Assembly (NCBI GenBank): GCA_023384105.1
Contig: JAHDXR010000005.1
Coordinates: 1-64,000 of the forward strand
DNA length: 64,000 nucleotides
Direction of reading: 5' to 3'
DNA from: Hyphomonadaceae bacterium
GTDB taxonomy: Bacteria; Pseudomonadota; Alphaproteobacteria; Caulobacterales; Aquidulcibacteraceae
A model generated the notes under the pieces. That model did no database searches. It was not told the DNA's origin and saw only the letters and a program-made list of their open reading frames with translations. A program made the position numbers and the translations under genes. This document shows positions 24,100 through 31,935 of this stretch, in pieces (the stretch's first letter is position 1; each line of letters begins with the position of its first letter).

Positions 24100-25392
24100 T
24101 CAGACTTGATCCAGCGCCTGGCTCAGATCGGCGATCAGGTCGTCGGGGTCCTCGATGCCGATCGAGATTCGGATGAGGCCGGGCGTGATCGAGTATTTCG
24201 CCAGCTCTTCGGCCGGCATGCCCGAGTGCGTCATCGCCGCCGGATGCGAGGCGAGCGTCTCGGTGCCGCCGAGGCTGACGGCGAGCTTGATCACCTGCAG
24301 CGCGTCGAGCAGGCGGAACGCCGCCGCCTCGCCGCCCTTCACTTCGAACGAGAAGGTGGAGCCGGCGCTCTTGTTCTGCTTTTCGTGGATCGGGCGGTCC
24401 GGGTGGTCCTCCGGCAGGAAGTCGAGGAACCAGACATTGTCGATCTTGGGGTGGTCGCGCAGGAATCCGGCGACCTTGCTGGCGTTCGCGGCGCCCGCTT
24501 CCATGCGCAGCTTCAGCGTTTCGAGCGAGCGCATCAGCAGCCAGGCGGTGTGCGAGTCGGCCATGGTGCCGAGCGTCGAGCGCATGCGGCGCACCGGCGC
24601 CAGCATCGCCTTGGAGCCCGACGCGCCGCCGGCGATCAGGTCGGAATGGCCGCCGACATATTTGGTGAGCGACATGACGACGATGTCGGCGCCGTACAGC
24701 AGCGGCGTCGAGTAGACGGGCCCCAGCATCGTGTTGTCGACGATCACCGGCGGGCGCTTGTTGTCGACGGTGAGCAGTTCTGAGGCCTTGCGCGCGACCG
24801 AGATGTCGACGAGCGCGTTGGTCGGGTTCGCCGGCGTTTCGATGAAGATGGCGCCGACGCGGCCCTTCTTCCTCGCTTCTTCCGCAGCCTTCATCACCGC
24901 CTCGGGGCCGTGCTCGGCTTCGAACGCGACCTGGCTGATGCCGAACTCGGGCAGGATCGAGTGGATCAGCGTTTCGGTGCCGCCATAGATCGGCCGGCTC
25001 TGCAGGATGATGTCGCCGGGACGCAGATAGGCGAGCAGCGCGGTCGAGATCGCGGCCATGCCGGACGCGAACAGCAGCGAGGTTTCGGCTTCGTCCCAGA
25101 GCGCCAGGCGGTCTTCGACCACTTCGAGGTTGGGGTTGTTGAAGCGCGAATAGATCAGGCCCGGTTCTTCATCGGGGCCGAGCTTGCGGCGGCCCTGAAT
25201 GGTGGCGAAGAAGTCCTTGCCGTCCTGCGCCGATTTGAACACGAAGGTCGAGGTTTGGAATTGCGGCGGCTTCAGCGAGCCTTCCGACAGCATCGGATCG
25301 TAGCCGTAGCCCATCATCAGGGTTTCGGGCTTCAGCGGACGATTATTGAGCGTGCGCTTGCGCCATTTTTTTTCCGCCACGCGGGTCTCCAT
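24100..25392 (-). CDS. Cys/Met metabolism PLP enzyme (cystathionine gamma-synthase / methionine gamma-lyase family)
   Basis: 430-residue fold-type I PLP enzyme. LFASGMAAISTALL is the phosphate-binding region, VIVDNTMLGPVYSTPLLYGAD the cofactor Asp region and MSLTKYVGGHSD the Schiff-base lysine; IYGGTETL and SLGGTETLASHP are family motifs. It cleaves or forms gamma-substituted amino acids; synthase versus lyase cannot be settled here. Start: ATG 25392 is used, but GTG 25380 preceded by GGAG 8 bases away is a serious alternative. A near-perfect palindrome (25393-25410) abuts the ATG, and an A8 run lies in codons 6-9. Confidence 0.9.
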   Translation of the reverse strand: METRVAEKKWRKRTLNNRPLKPETLMMGYGYDPMLSEGSLKPPQFQTSTFVFKSAQDGKDFFATIQGRRKLGPDEEPGLIYSRFNNPNLEVVEDRLALWDEAETSLLFASGMAAISTALLAYLRPGDIILQSRPIYGGTETLIHSILPEFGISQVAFEAEHGPEAVMKAAEEARKKGRVGAIFIETPANPTNALVDISVARKASELLTVDNKRPPVIVDNTMLGPVYSTPLLYGADIVVMSLTKYVGGHSDLIAGGASGSKAMLAPVRRMRSTLGTMADSHTAWLLMRSLETLKLRMEAGAANASKVAGFLRDHPKIDNVWFLDFLPEDHPDRPIHEKQNKSAGSTFSFEVKGGEAAAFRLLDALQVIKLAVSLGGTETLASHPAAMTHSGMPAEELAKYSITPGLIRISIGIEDPDDLIADLSQALDQV

Positions 25393-25410
25393 CGCGAAAC
25401 TGGTTTCGCG
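25393..25410. promoter_or_regulatory. 18-bp palindrome abutting the PLP-enzyme start codon
   Basis: CGCGAAAC-TG-GTTTCGCG is symmetric except for the two central bases. In the transcript of the minus-strand gene it would fold as a 7-bp stem with a CCAG tetraloop ending exactly at the ATG. It could be a repressor operator, or a hairpin limiting initiation at the ATG and favouring the GTG 12 bases later. Confidence 0.5.
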
Positions 25411-25461
25411 GGGTTCTGAGCCTGTGCGAGCGGGATTTCAATGCCCGGGCGGAGGCAGGGG

Positions 25462-26028
25462 TTAAATCGTCCAATCGGCGCGCTTTGGCGCCGGACGCGG
25501 CAGGACGGCGCCCAACTGCAGCTGGGCGCGCGACAGCGAAAGCGCCGGGCGCGGCGGCGACAGCAGCGCGCCGAACGGCGCGTCTTCGTCGCCCAGCGGC
25601 GCGGGCGCGGCGTTGGCGGTGACGGAATAGCTTTCCCAGGCGATGCTGCGGCGCGGCGCCGGCGCTTCGATGCCTTCGCCGCCGCCGAAGGCGAACTCGT
25701 CCGGGCCGACCATCTGCGGCACCAGGCCAGTGACGCGCAGCGTCATGTCGAGTTCGTAGCTCTCGCCCGACGCTTCAACGACCTTGAGCCGCACCTGATG
25801 CGTGGCGCCGCGCTCGCGCTCCAGCAGCGCCGCGTCGGCCAGGCTCACCACGCCCATGTCGCGGTCGACGACGAAGCGGCCGCCGGCGTCCTTCATCAGA
25901 TAAAAGCCCGGCCTGACGAAGTCCGACGCACATGATTTGGCCGACAGCTCGAACACGTTGTTCGCGCGCGCGGCGCTCGCGTCGCTGCTCTGCGCGGAAG
26001 GGTCGAGCGGCTGGGTCATCCCGGCCAC
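25462..26028 (-). CDS. Hypothetical protein
   Basis: I do not recognise this 188-residue protein. It has no signal peptide or membrane segment. Residues about 25-115 look like a compact beta-rich domain (PGFYLMKDAGGRFVVDRDMG, then HQVRLKVVEASGESYELDMT). The C-terminal third is Pro/Ala-rich and probably disordered. Codon composition matches the neighbours. It lies between the PLP enzyme and the aldehyde dehydrogenase, both on the same strand, with the three-way-junction element just upstream of it. Confidence 0.6.
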   Translation of the reverse strand: MAGMTQPLDPSAQSSDASAARANNVFELSAKSCASDFVRPGFYLMKDAGGRFVVDRDMGVVSLADAALLERERGATHQVRLKVVEASGESYELDMTLRVTGLVPQMVGPDEFAFGGGEGIEAPAPRRSIAWESYSVTANAAPAPLGDEDAPFGALLSPPRPALSLSRAQLQLGAVLPRPAPKRADWTI

Positions 26029-26078
26029 TCTGCCCGTTCGTGGCTAACGGCGCGTGAAAGCGGCGTTTGCGAGTTATA

Positions 26079-26130
26079 AAGGACCGCGGACCTGAAGGTC
26101 CGCATGCGGGTCCGAAGACCCGCGGTCCTT
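26079..26130 (-). terminator. Perfect 52-bp three-way-junction element (probable terminator)
   Basis: Three 7-bp stems pair without mismatch. The outer stem is AAGGACC (26079-26085) with GGTCCTT (26124-26130). Arm 1 is GCGGACC (26086-26092) with GGTCCGC (26097-26103), loop TGAA. Arm 2 is GCGGGTC (26106-26112) with GACCCGC (26117-26123), loop CGAA. A 2-base AT linker joins the arms. Read on the minus strand, arm 2 closes a C(UUCG)G tetraloop and the structure is followed by TTATAACTC. Its right edge is the last base of the aldehyde dehydrogenase stop codon. It is likely the terminator or 3'-end stabiliser of that gene, or a mobile palindromic unit. Confidence 0.7.
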
Positions 26131-27566
26131 CACGCCTGCTCGCCCCAGCCGATCGCGGCCTTCACTTCCAGGAATTCCTCGAGGCCGAAATGGCCGCCTT
26201 CGCGGCCCAGGCCCGATTGCTTGTAGCCGCCGAACGGCGTGCCCATGCCGCCGAACGCGCCGTTGATGTGCACGTTGCCGGCGCGAAGCTTGCGCGCGAC
26301 CTTGCGCGCCTTCTCTTCCGGTCCCTGCACGTAAGCTGCGAGGCCGTAAGGCGTATCGTTGGCGATTCTGATCGCTTCCTCTTCGCTCTCGTACGGGATG
26401 ATGCAGAGCACCGGGCCGAAAATCTCTTCGCGCGCGATAGTCATGTCGTTGCGCACATCGGCGAACACGGTCGGGCGTACGTAATAGCCGCGGTTGAAGC
26501 CATCGGGCCGGCCCACGCCGCCGGCGGCGACGCGCGCGCCTTCGTCGATGCCCTTCTGGATAAGGCCCTGCACCTTCTGGAACTGGTTGGCGTTGGCGAG
26601 GGGGCCGATCGCGCCTTTCTCGGCCTTGTCGGGCGCCTGCACCTTGATCGCGTTCGCCGTGGCGGTGGCGATCTGCACCACTTCCTCGTACTTCGATTTC
26701 GGCGCCAGCATGCGCGAGGGGGCGTTGCAGCTTTGGCCGGTGTTGTTGGCCATGTGCAGCATGCCGCGCGCGACCGCCTTCGGCAGGTCGGCGTCTTCGA
26801 GGATGATGTTGGGGCTCTTGCCGCCCAGTTCGAGCGCGACCTTCTTGACGCCCTTGGCGCAGGCTTCCATCACGGCCGTGCCGGCGCGGGTGGAGCCCGT
26901 GAAGCTCATCATGTCGACGTCCGGGTGCGCGGAAAGCGCCGCGCCCACGCCGGGGCCGTCGCCGTTGACGAGATTGAACACGCCCGGCGGCACGCCGGCT
27001 TCATCGAGGATTTCCGCGAACAGCACCGCGTCGAGCGGCGCGAGTTCCGACGGCTTCAGCACCATGGTGCAGCCGGCCGCGAGCGCCGGGCCGACCTTGG
27101 CGCAGATCTGGTTCTGCGGCCAGTTCCACGGCGTGATCATGCCGACGACGCCGATCGGTTCGCGGACGATGCGATGCGCGCCGTTATAGGCGTACTCGAA
27201 CTTGAAATCGTCGAGCTGCTTGCGCGCGTCCAACAGGTAGCCGAGGCCGGCCGGCGCCTGCGCGCTTTGCGCCAGTGGCAGCGGCGCGCCCATCTCCATC
27301 GAGATGGTCTCGGCCATTTCGCCGAGGCGGCGCTGGTAGACGGCGATGATCTTGTCGAGCAGCGCCTTGCGCTCGTCGATTGTGGATTGCGACCAGGTTT
27401 CGAACGCCTTCTTGGCGGCGGCGACCGCCTTGTTCACATCCTCCGCCGAGCCCAGCGAGATGCGGCCCACCGGCTCTTCGTTGGCCGGGTTGATCACGTC
27501 ATGCGTGCGCGGCTTCACCGGCGGGACCCATTTGCCGTCGATGTAGAAATTCAGCTTCTCGCGCAT
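26130..27566 (-). CDS. Aldehyde dehydrogenase family protein
   Basis: NAD(P)-dependent oxidation of an aldehyde to an acid. 478 residues, standard ALDH length. TPWNWP near 150, the cofactor site SFTGSTRAG, catalytic Glu in VALELGGKSPN and catalytic Cys in NTGQSCNAPSRML are all present. The motif set resembles the group that includes betaine- and 3-succinoylsemialdehyde-type dehydrogenases; substrate unassigned. It ends in the three-way-junction element. The upstream region faces the small membrane protein and trmB in the other direction. Confidence 0.93.
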   Translation of the reverse strand: MREKLNFYIDGKWVPPVKPRTHDVINPANEEPVGRISLGSAEDVNKAVAAAKKAFETWSQSTIDERKALLDKIIAVYQRRLGEMAETISMEMGAPLPLAQSAQAPAGLGYLLDARKQLDDFKFEYAYNGAHRIVREPIGVVGMITPWNWPQNQICAKVGPALAAGCTMVLKPSELAPLDAVLFAEILDEAGVPPGVFNLVNGDGPGVGAALSAHPDVDMMSFTGSTRAGTAVMEACAKGVKKVALELGGKSPNIILEDADLPKAVARGMLHMANNTGQSCNAPSRMLAPKSKYEEVVQIATATANAIKVQAPDKAEKGAIGPLANANQFQKVQGLIQKGIDEGARVAAGGVGRPDGFNRGYYVRPTVFADVRNDMTIAREEIFGPVLCIIPYESEEEAIRIANDTPYGLAAYVQGPEEKARKVARKLRAGNVHINGAFGGMGTPFGGYKQSGLGREGGHFGLEEFLEVKAAIGWGEQA

Positions 27567-27666
27567 GGGGGCTGCTCCGGTGGCGGTTGTGAGGTGTCAG
27601 ATCGGACTAACAGATATAGGAGAGGCGCGCGAGTTCACACGGCGGCAGGTGAGGGCAGGTAAGAGC

Positions 27667-27864
27667 ATGACCCCAGCGAAGGATCCAAAGTCCGGGGCGC
27701 CCCGGAAGAGCCGGCCGCTCCTGTGGGCGAGCGTGGCGGCGGCGCTCGCGGCGGGCGCGGCGGCGGGCTGGTTTGCGCGCGACTTCTTCGCCGTGAACGC
27801 CTGCCTCGACGCAGGCGGCGCCTGGACCGCGCCGGGCGTCTGCGTGGGCGCGCCGCCGCGATGA
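27667..27864 (+). CDS. Small single-pass membrane protein upstream of trmB
   Basis: 65 residues: a short basic cytoplasmic N-terminus (TPAKDPKSGAPRKSR), one hydrophobic helix (about 17-38, rich in Ala), WFARDFF, then a short outside tail with two Cys (NACLDAGG and GVCVG). Function unknown. Its TGA overlaps the trmB ATG (ATGA at 27861-27864), so it is probably translated together with trmB. ATG 27667 begins the protein; a longer frame to 27565 overlaps the divergent promoter area and is unlikely. Confidence 0.6.
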   Translation: MTPAKDPKSGAPRKSRPLLWASVAAALAAGAAAGWFARDFFAVNACLDAGGAWTAPGVCVGAPPR

Positions 27865-28547
27865 CGCGCCAGCCGCTGCGCACCTACGGCCGCATCAAGG
27901 CGCGGACGCTGAAGCCGCGCCAGGCCGGGCTGGTCGAAACCCTGCTCCCGCACCTGGCCGCGCCGGCGGAGGGGGCGATCGACGTGGAAGCGCTGTTCTC
28001 TTCCAGCCCCTTGCCCTCCGGGGGATTGGCGCTCGAAATCGGCTTCGGCGGCGGCGAACATCTGGTGGCGCAGGCCGTCGCGCATCCGGAGCGGCGCTTC
28101 ATCGGCGTCGAACCGTTTCTCAACGGCGTCGCCTCGTGCCTGCGGCACATCGAGGACGCCAACGCCCAGAACATCCGCCTGCATCAGGGCGACGCGCGGG
28201 ATGTCGTCGCGCGGCTGCCGGATGCGTCGCTCGATCGCGTCTACATCCTCTTTCCCGATCCCTGGCCCAAGACGCGCCACCACAAGCGCCGCCTGATCCA
28301 GCCGGAGTTCCTGGACGAGCTCGCGCGCGTGATGAAACCCGGCGCCGAGGCGCGCTTCGCCACGGATTGGGCCAACTACGCCGCCTGGACGCTGGAGCAT
28401 TTCACGCGCGACGCGCGTTTCACCTGGCTCGCAGAGCGCGCCGAAGACTGGCGCAAGCCGTGGCCGGGGCATGTGACGACGCGGTATGAAGCGAAGAAGC
28501 TGGGCGATTGCGCGCCGATTTGGCTGAGATTTTTGCGCGGGCCTTGA
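27861..28547 (+). CDS. trmB: tRNA (guanine-N7)-methyltransferase
   Basis: Methylates G46 of tRNA using S-adenosylmethionine. 228 residues. The SAM site is EIGFGGGEH, and the family signature ILFPDPWPKTRHHKRRL is intact. The short form without an N-terminal extension is usual in Alphaproteobacteria. ATG 27861 overlaps the preceding small gene. Followed by a 312-base spacer full of palindromes before rimP. Confidence 0.95.
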   Translation: MTRQPLRTYGRIKARTLKPRQAGLVETLLPHLAAPAEGAIDVEALFSSSPLPSGGLALEIGFGGGEHLVAQAVAHPERRFIGVEPFLNGVASCLRHIEDANAQNIRLHQGDARDVVARLPDASLDRVYILFPDPWPKTRHHKRRLIQPEFLDELARVMKPGAEARFATDWANYAAWTLEHFTRDARFTWLAERAEDWRKPWPGHVTTRYEAKKLGDCAPIWLRFLRGP

Positions 28548-28808
28548 GGTCCGTTGTGCGTCGGGAGCGGCCATCGCAAACCTCGCCCGTGCTCCCCCAC
28601 TAGGGGGAGGACGCGGCGGACACGCTCCCCGGACGCAGCCCCGGCGAAAGCCGGGGTGCGAGCCGGGGTCCAGGGGATGAAGCGCGGGTGCGTTTGCTCC
28701 TGGGTCCCGGCGCTTCGCTGCGCTCCGGCCGGGAAGCGGGGGGCTTGGCTCCGTCCCCCAAACCCGCTATATGCCACCCAACATCGCTGATGCCTCCGGT
28801 GGAGGTTC
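28548..28808. repeat. Intergenic palindromic repeat elements
   Basis: The trmB-rimP spacer carries no gene but several GC-rich hairpins: CTCCCCC-ACTA-GGGGGAG (28592-28609); CCCCGGC-GAAA-GCCGGGG (28639-28656, a GNRA-type tetraloop); and a pair of imperfect arms around 28706-28740 containing GGTCCCGGCGC and GCGCTCCGGCCGGGA. The style matches short interspersed palindromic sequences found between genes in many Proteobacteria. Related palindromes recur at 29379-29500 and 37350-37490. Confidence 0.6.
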
Positions 28809-28843
28809 AGCGGCGGAGCCCCGGGCTCCGCCGCTTTTTGTTT
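28809..28843 (+). terminator. Strong intrinsic terminator just before rimP
   Basis: Stem AGCGGCGGAGCC pairs with GGCTCCGCCGCT and is followed by TTTTTGTTT (28835-28843). It ends only about 17 bases before the rimP start. It may simply end trmB transcription, but then the rimP operon would need a promoter within a few bases. The alternative is that it is a leader attenuator controlling rimP-nusA-infB. Confidence 0.8.
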
Positions 28844-28859
28844 ACCTAGGGAGCCCGCT

Positions 28860-29438
28860 CTGCGCGCGACGAACCCTGTTGAAGAGCGCGTCATCGCGCT
28901 GATCGAGCCGACGGCCGCCGGCCTTGGTTACCGGATCGTGCGCGTGCGCCTGTCCGGCAATCGCCGCAAGCGCCTGCAGATCATGGCCGAGCGGATCTCG
29001 GACGGGCAGATGGGCATCGACGATTGCGGCCGGCTTTCGCGCGCGCTGTCGCCGGTGTTCGATCTCGAAGACCCGGTGCAGGGCGAATACGACCTCGAAA
29101 TCAGCTCGCCGGGCATCGATCGCCCGCTGATGCGGATCGAGGATTTCGAGCGCTTCATCGGCTTCGACGCCAAGCTCGAAACCGCCGCGCCGATCAACAA
29201 CCAGCGGCGCTGGAAGGGCGTGATCAAGGCGGTCGACGGCGACGACATCACGCTCGCCACCGAACATGGCGAGGCCAGGCTGAAGTTCTCCGCCCTGTCG
29301 GACGCGCGCCTCGTGCTGACCGACAAGCTGATCGAGGAAGATTTGAAACGCGCCAAGGCGGCGGAAGCCGCAGGCGACGCCTCCCCCGCGAGCGGGGGAG
29401 GCGCGAGTGAAACGAGCGGAGGGGGACAGTCCGGCTGA
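28860..29438 (+). CDS. rimP: Ribosome maturation factor RimP, apparent CTG start
   Basis: Needed for 30S assembly; first gene of the nusA-infB operon. The conserved N-terminus ERVIALIEPTAAGLGYRIVR lies upstream of every in-frame ATG, GTG or TTG except internal ones. The only codon that yields the usual MRA-type start is CTG 28860, seven bases after AGGGAG. Family motifs: QIMAERISDGQMGIDDC, EDPVQGEYDLEISSPGIDRP. With this start it is 192 residues. The last 20 or so residues (ASPASGGGASETSGGGQSG) are encoded by a palindromic repeat element and are not part of the RimP fold. Confidence 0.88.
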   Translation: MRATNPVEERVIALIEPTAAGLGYRIVRVRLSGNRRKRLQIMAERISDGQMGIDDCGRLSRALSPVFDLEDPVQGEYDLEISSPGIDRPLMRIEDFERFIGFDAKLETAAPINNQRRWKGVIKAVDGDDITLATEHGEARLKFSALSDARLVLTDKLIEEDLKRAKAAEAAGDASPASGGGASETSGGGQSG

Positions 29439-29500
29439 CGCCGGCGCTGCGCCCCCTTCAGTCACGCTCCGCGTGACAGCTCCCCCGCGCGCGGGGGAGC
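29379..29500. repeat. Palindromic repeat element spanning rimP 3' end and nusA leader
   Basis: Flanked by two near-identical long palindromes: GCCTCCCCCGC-GA-GCGGGGGAGGC (29379-29402) and GCTCCCCCGC-GC-GCGGGGGAGC (29479-29500). Between them is GTCACGC-TCC-GCGTGAC (29461-29477). The rimP stop codon falls inside at 29436-29438. The layout (matching terminal palindromes with a 76-base core) looks like a miniature mobile or repetitive unit inserted between rimP and nusA. Confidence 0.65.
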
Positions 29501-29526
29501 AAAAGGAACGTAGAAGGGAAGAGACC

Positions 29527-31182
29527 ATGAGCACCGGCATTTCCGCAAACCGGCTGGAAATCCTGCAGATCGCCGACGCGGTCGCGCGCGAGAAATCGAT
29601 CGAGAAGGAGATCGTGATCCAGGCGATGGAGCACGCGCTGCAGAAGGCCGCCCGTTCACGTTACGGCGCCGAGCACGACATCCGCGCCACCATCGATCCG
29701 AAGACCGGCGAGATGGAGCTGAAGCGCGTGATGACGGTGGTGGACGAAAGCGTGCTCGATCCGGAGACGCGGCCGTTCAATCCGTCGACCGACATCATGC
29801 TCAATGTCGCGCAGAAGACCGATCCGGACGCCTTCGTCGGCAAGGAATATGTAGAACTCCTGCCGCCGATCGAGTTCGGCCGCGTCGCCGCACAGACGGC
29901 CAAGCAGGTGATCAATCACGAGGTCCGCGAAGCCGAGCGCGAGCGGCAGTATAATGAATATAAAGATCGCGTCGGCGAGATCATCAACGGCGTGGTCAAG
30001 CGCGTCGAGTTCTACAACGTGATCGTCGATCTCGGCCGCGCCGAAGGGGTGATCCGCAAATCGGAATCGATCCCGCGCGAAAACCTCCGGGTGGGGGACC
30101 GCACCCGCGCCTACATCTATGACGTCCGCCGCGAAACCAAGGGTCCGCAGATTTTCCTCTCGCGCGCCAAGCCGGAATTCATGGCGCGCCTGTTCGCGCA
30201 GGAAGTGCCGGAAGTCTACGAAGGCGTGATCGAGATCAAGGCCGCCGCCCGCGATCCGGGCTCGCGCGCGAAGATCGCCGTCGTTTCGCACGATTCCTCG
30301 ATCGACCCGGTCGGCGCCTGCGTCGGCATGCGCGGCGCGCGGGTGCAGGCGGTCGTGGGCGAACTGCAGGGCGAGAAGATCGACATCATCCCCTGGTCGC
30401 CCGATCCGGCCACCTTCATCGTCAACGCGCTGCAGCCGGCGGAAGTCTCCAAGGTCGTGCTCGATCCGGAGGAGGCGCGGGTCGAGGTCGTCGTCGCGGA
30501 ATCGCAGCTTTCGCTGGCCATCGGCCGCCGCGGCCAGAACGTGCGCCTGGCCTCGCAGCTCACCGGCTGGTCGATCGACATCCTGACCGAAGCCGAAGAG
30601 TCCGAGCGCCGGCAGAAGGAATTCGCCGCCCGCACCGAACTCTTCATCAAGGCGCTGGAAGTGGACGAAATGTTCGCCCAGCTGCTGGCGTCGGAAGGGT
30701 TCGAGACGGTCGAGGAAATCGCCTATGTCGACCAGATGGACCTCGCCTCGATCGAGGGCCTCAACGACGAGATCGCCGACGAACTGCAGGCGCGCGCGCG
30801 CGAGTACCTGGAAAAGCTGGCCGCCGAACTCGAAGCCAAGCGTATCGAACTCGGCGTCGAAGACCAGCTGAAGGACGTCCCCGGCCTGACGCCGCAAATG
30901 CTGGTGGCGCTGGGCGAAAAGGGCGTCAAGACGCTCGAGGATTTCGCCGGCCTCGTCGGCGACGACCTGCGCGGCTATTTCGAGACCAAGAATGGCGAGC
31001 GCGTGCGCGAGCCGGGCGTGCTCGAAGAGTTCCAGCTCACGCAGGAACAGGCCGACGCGATGGTGCTGAACGCGCGCATCGCCGCCGGCTGGATCGATGC
31101 GCCGGAAGAAGAGCCGGTCGAAGAAGCTCAAACTGAAGGAGACGCCGACGATGTCGCCAGCGTCTTCCCGGATAGAGGCTGA
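29527..31182 (+). CDS. nusA: Transcription termination/antitermination factor NusA
   Basis: 551 residues: N-terminal RNA-polymerase-binding domain (about 1-130), S1 domain (about 135-200, [20 protein letters not shown]), KH1 and KH2 ([15 protein letters not shown] and [19 protein letters not shown]), then two helix-hairpin-helix acidic repeats (about 360-500; [20 protein letters not shown] and [17 protein letters not shown]), the long form typical of Proteobacteria. ATG 29527 follows GAAGGGAAGAG; an upstream frame of 40 codons is repeat sequence. It overlaps ylxR by 32 bases. Confidence 0.97.
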   Translation: MSTGISANRLEILQIADAVAREKSIEKEIVIQAMEHALQKAARSRYGAEHDIRATIDPKTGEMELKRVMTVVDESVLDPETRPFNPSTDIMLNVAQKTDPDAFVGKEYVELLPPIEFGRVAAQTAKQVINHEVREAERERQYNEYKDRVGEIINGVVKRVEFYNVIVDLGRAEGVIRKSESIPRENLRVGDRTRAYIYDVRRETKGPQIFLSRAKPEFMARLFAQEVPEVYEGVIEIKAAARDPGSRAKIAVVSHDSSIDPVGACVGMRGARVQAVVGELQGEKIDIIPWSPDPATFIVNALQPAEVSKVVLDPEEARVEVVVAESQLSLAIGRRGQNVRLASQLTGWSIDILTEAEESERRQKEFAARTELFIKALEVDEMFAQLLASEGFETVEEIAYVDQMDLASIEGLNDEIADELQARAREYLEKLAAELEAKRIELGVEDQLKDVPGLTPQMLVALGEKGVKTLEDFAGLVGDDLRGYFETKNGERVREPGVLEEFQLTQEQADAMVLNARIAAGWIDAPEEEPVEEAQTEGDADDVASVFPDRG

Positions 31183-31870
31183 AGCGCCGCGCCGCGAACG
31201 CGAGCGGCGCTGCATCGTCAGCGGTGAAAGCGAAAGCGAAGCGGGCCTGATCCGCTTCGTGCTTGCGCCCGACGGTATGGTGACGCCGGACGTGGCGGCC
31301 AAACTGCCCGGCCGCGGCGCCTGGGTGCGCGCCGACCGCGCCAGTATCGAGCAGGCGGCGAAGAAGGGCCATTTCGCCCGCGCCTTCAAGCGTCAGGTCA
31401 AAGTTCCCGACGATCTCCCGGGGCTCGCCGAGCGGCTGCTTGTGCGGCGCTGTCTCGACCAGCTGGGGCTCGCGCGGCGCGCCGGCGCCATCGCCGTCGG
31501 CGCGACCCAGGTCGAGGCCGCGATCCGGGCCAAACCGCTTTTTTTGCTGGTCGAAGCCGAGGATGGCGCCGAGGAGGGTCGCGAAAAGCTGATGAGCCTC
31601 CATATAGGGCTCTGGCGCCGCTCGCCGCCCGCTGTCGGCTGCTTTACCTCCGAGGAATTGGGCGTGGCCTTGGGCCGGGAACGTGTGATACACGCTTGCC
31701 TGCTTCAAGAGCGCTTGGCGATGGGCTGGGCTGCGGAAATCGCCCGCCTTGCCGGTTTTCGCGCCATCGTCCCAGCCTCTTGGCCCGCTTCCTGGCGCTC
31801 TGTGTCGTGGAAACTGGGCGGCGCGGACTCTGGAGCCAACCGGGGCTGCGACGGGCGAACAGATATTTGA
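31151..31870 (+). CDS. YlxR/L7Ae-type RNA-binding protein (DUF448)
   Basis: 239 residues. N-terminal DUF448 (YlxR) domain with RRCIVSGES and PGRGAWVRADR; central L7Ae-like ribosomal-protein fold with GLARRAGAIAVGATQVEAAI. A Trp/Ser-rich tail follows. YlxR proteins are RNA-binding and sit between nusA and infB across bacteria; here the start codon lies within the 3' end of nusA, suggesting translational coupling. Its precise cellular role is not settled, with tRNA/RNase P or regulatory functions proposed in other bacteria. Confidence 0.88.
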   Translation: MSPASSRIEAEAPRRERERRCIVSGESESEAGLIRFVLAPDGMVTPDVAAKLPGRGAWVRADRASIEQAAKKGHFARAFKRQVKVPDDLPGLAERLLVRRCLDQLGLARRAGAIAVGATQVEAAIRAKPLFLLVEAEDGAEEGREKLMSLHIGLWRRSPPAVGCFTSEELGVALGRERVIHACLLQERLAMGWAAEIARLAGFRAIVPASWPASWRSVSWKLGGADSGANRGCDGRTDI

Positions 31871-31935
31871 CGACGACGCCTAAACGAGCTTGGGCGACGA
31901 AGTGACGACGAATTTAGGATTGGCAACTCGACTGC

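Noticed and set aside
29407-29526. Upstream start for nusA
   Set aside because: The 40 extra codons are repeat-element sequence; NusA homology begins at 29527 with a ribosome binding site.
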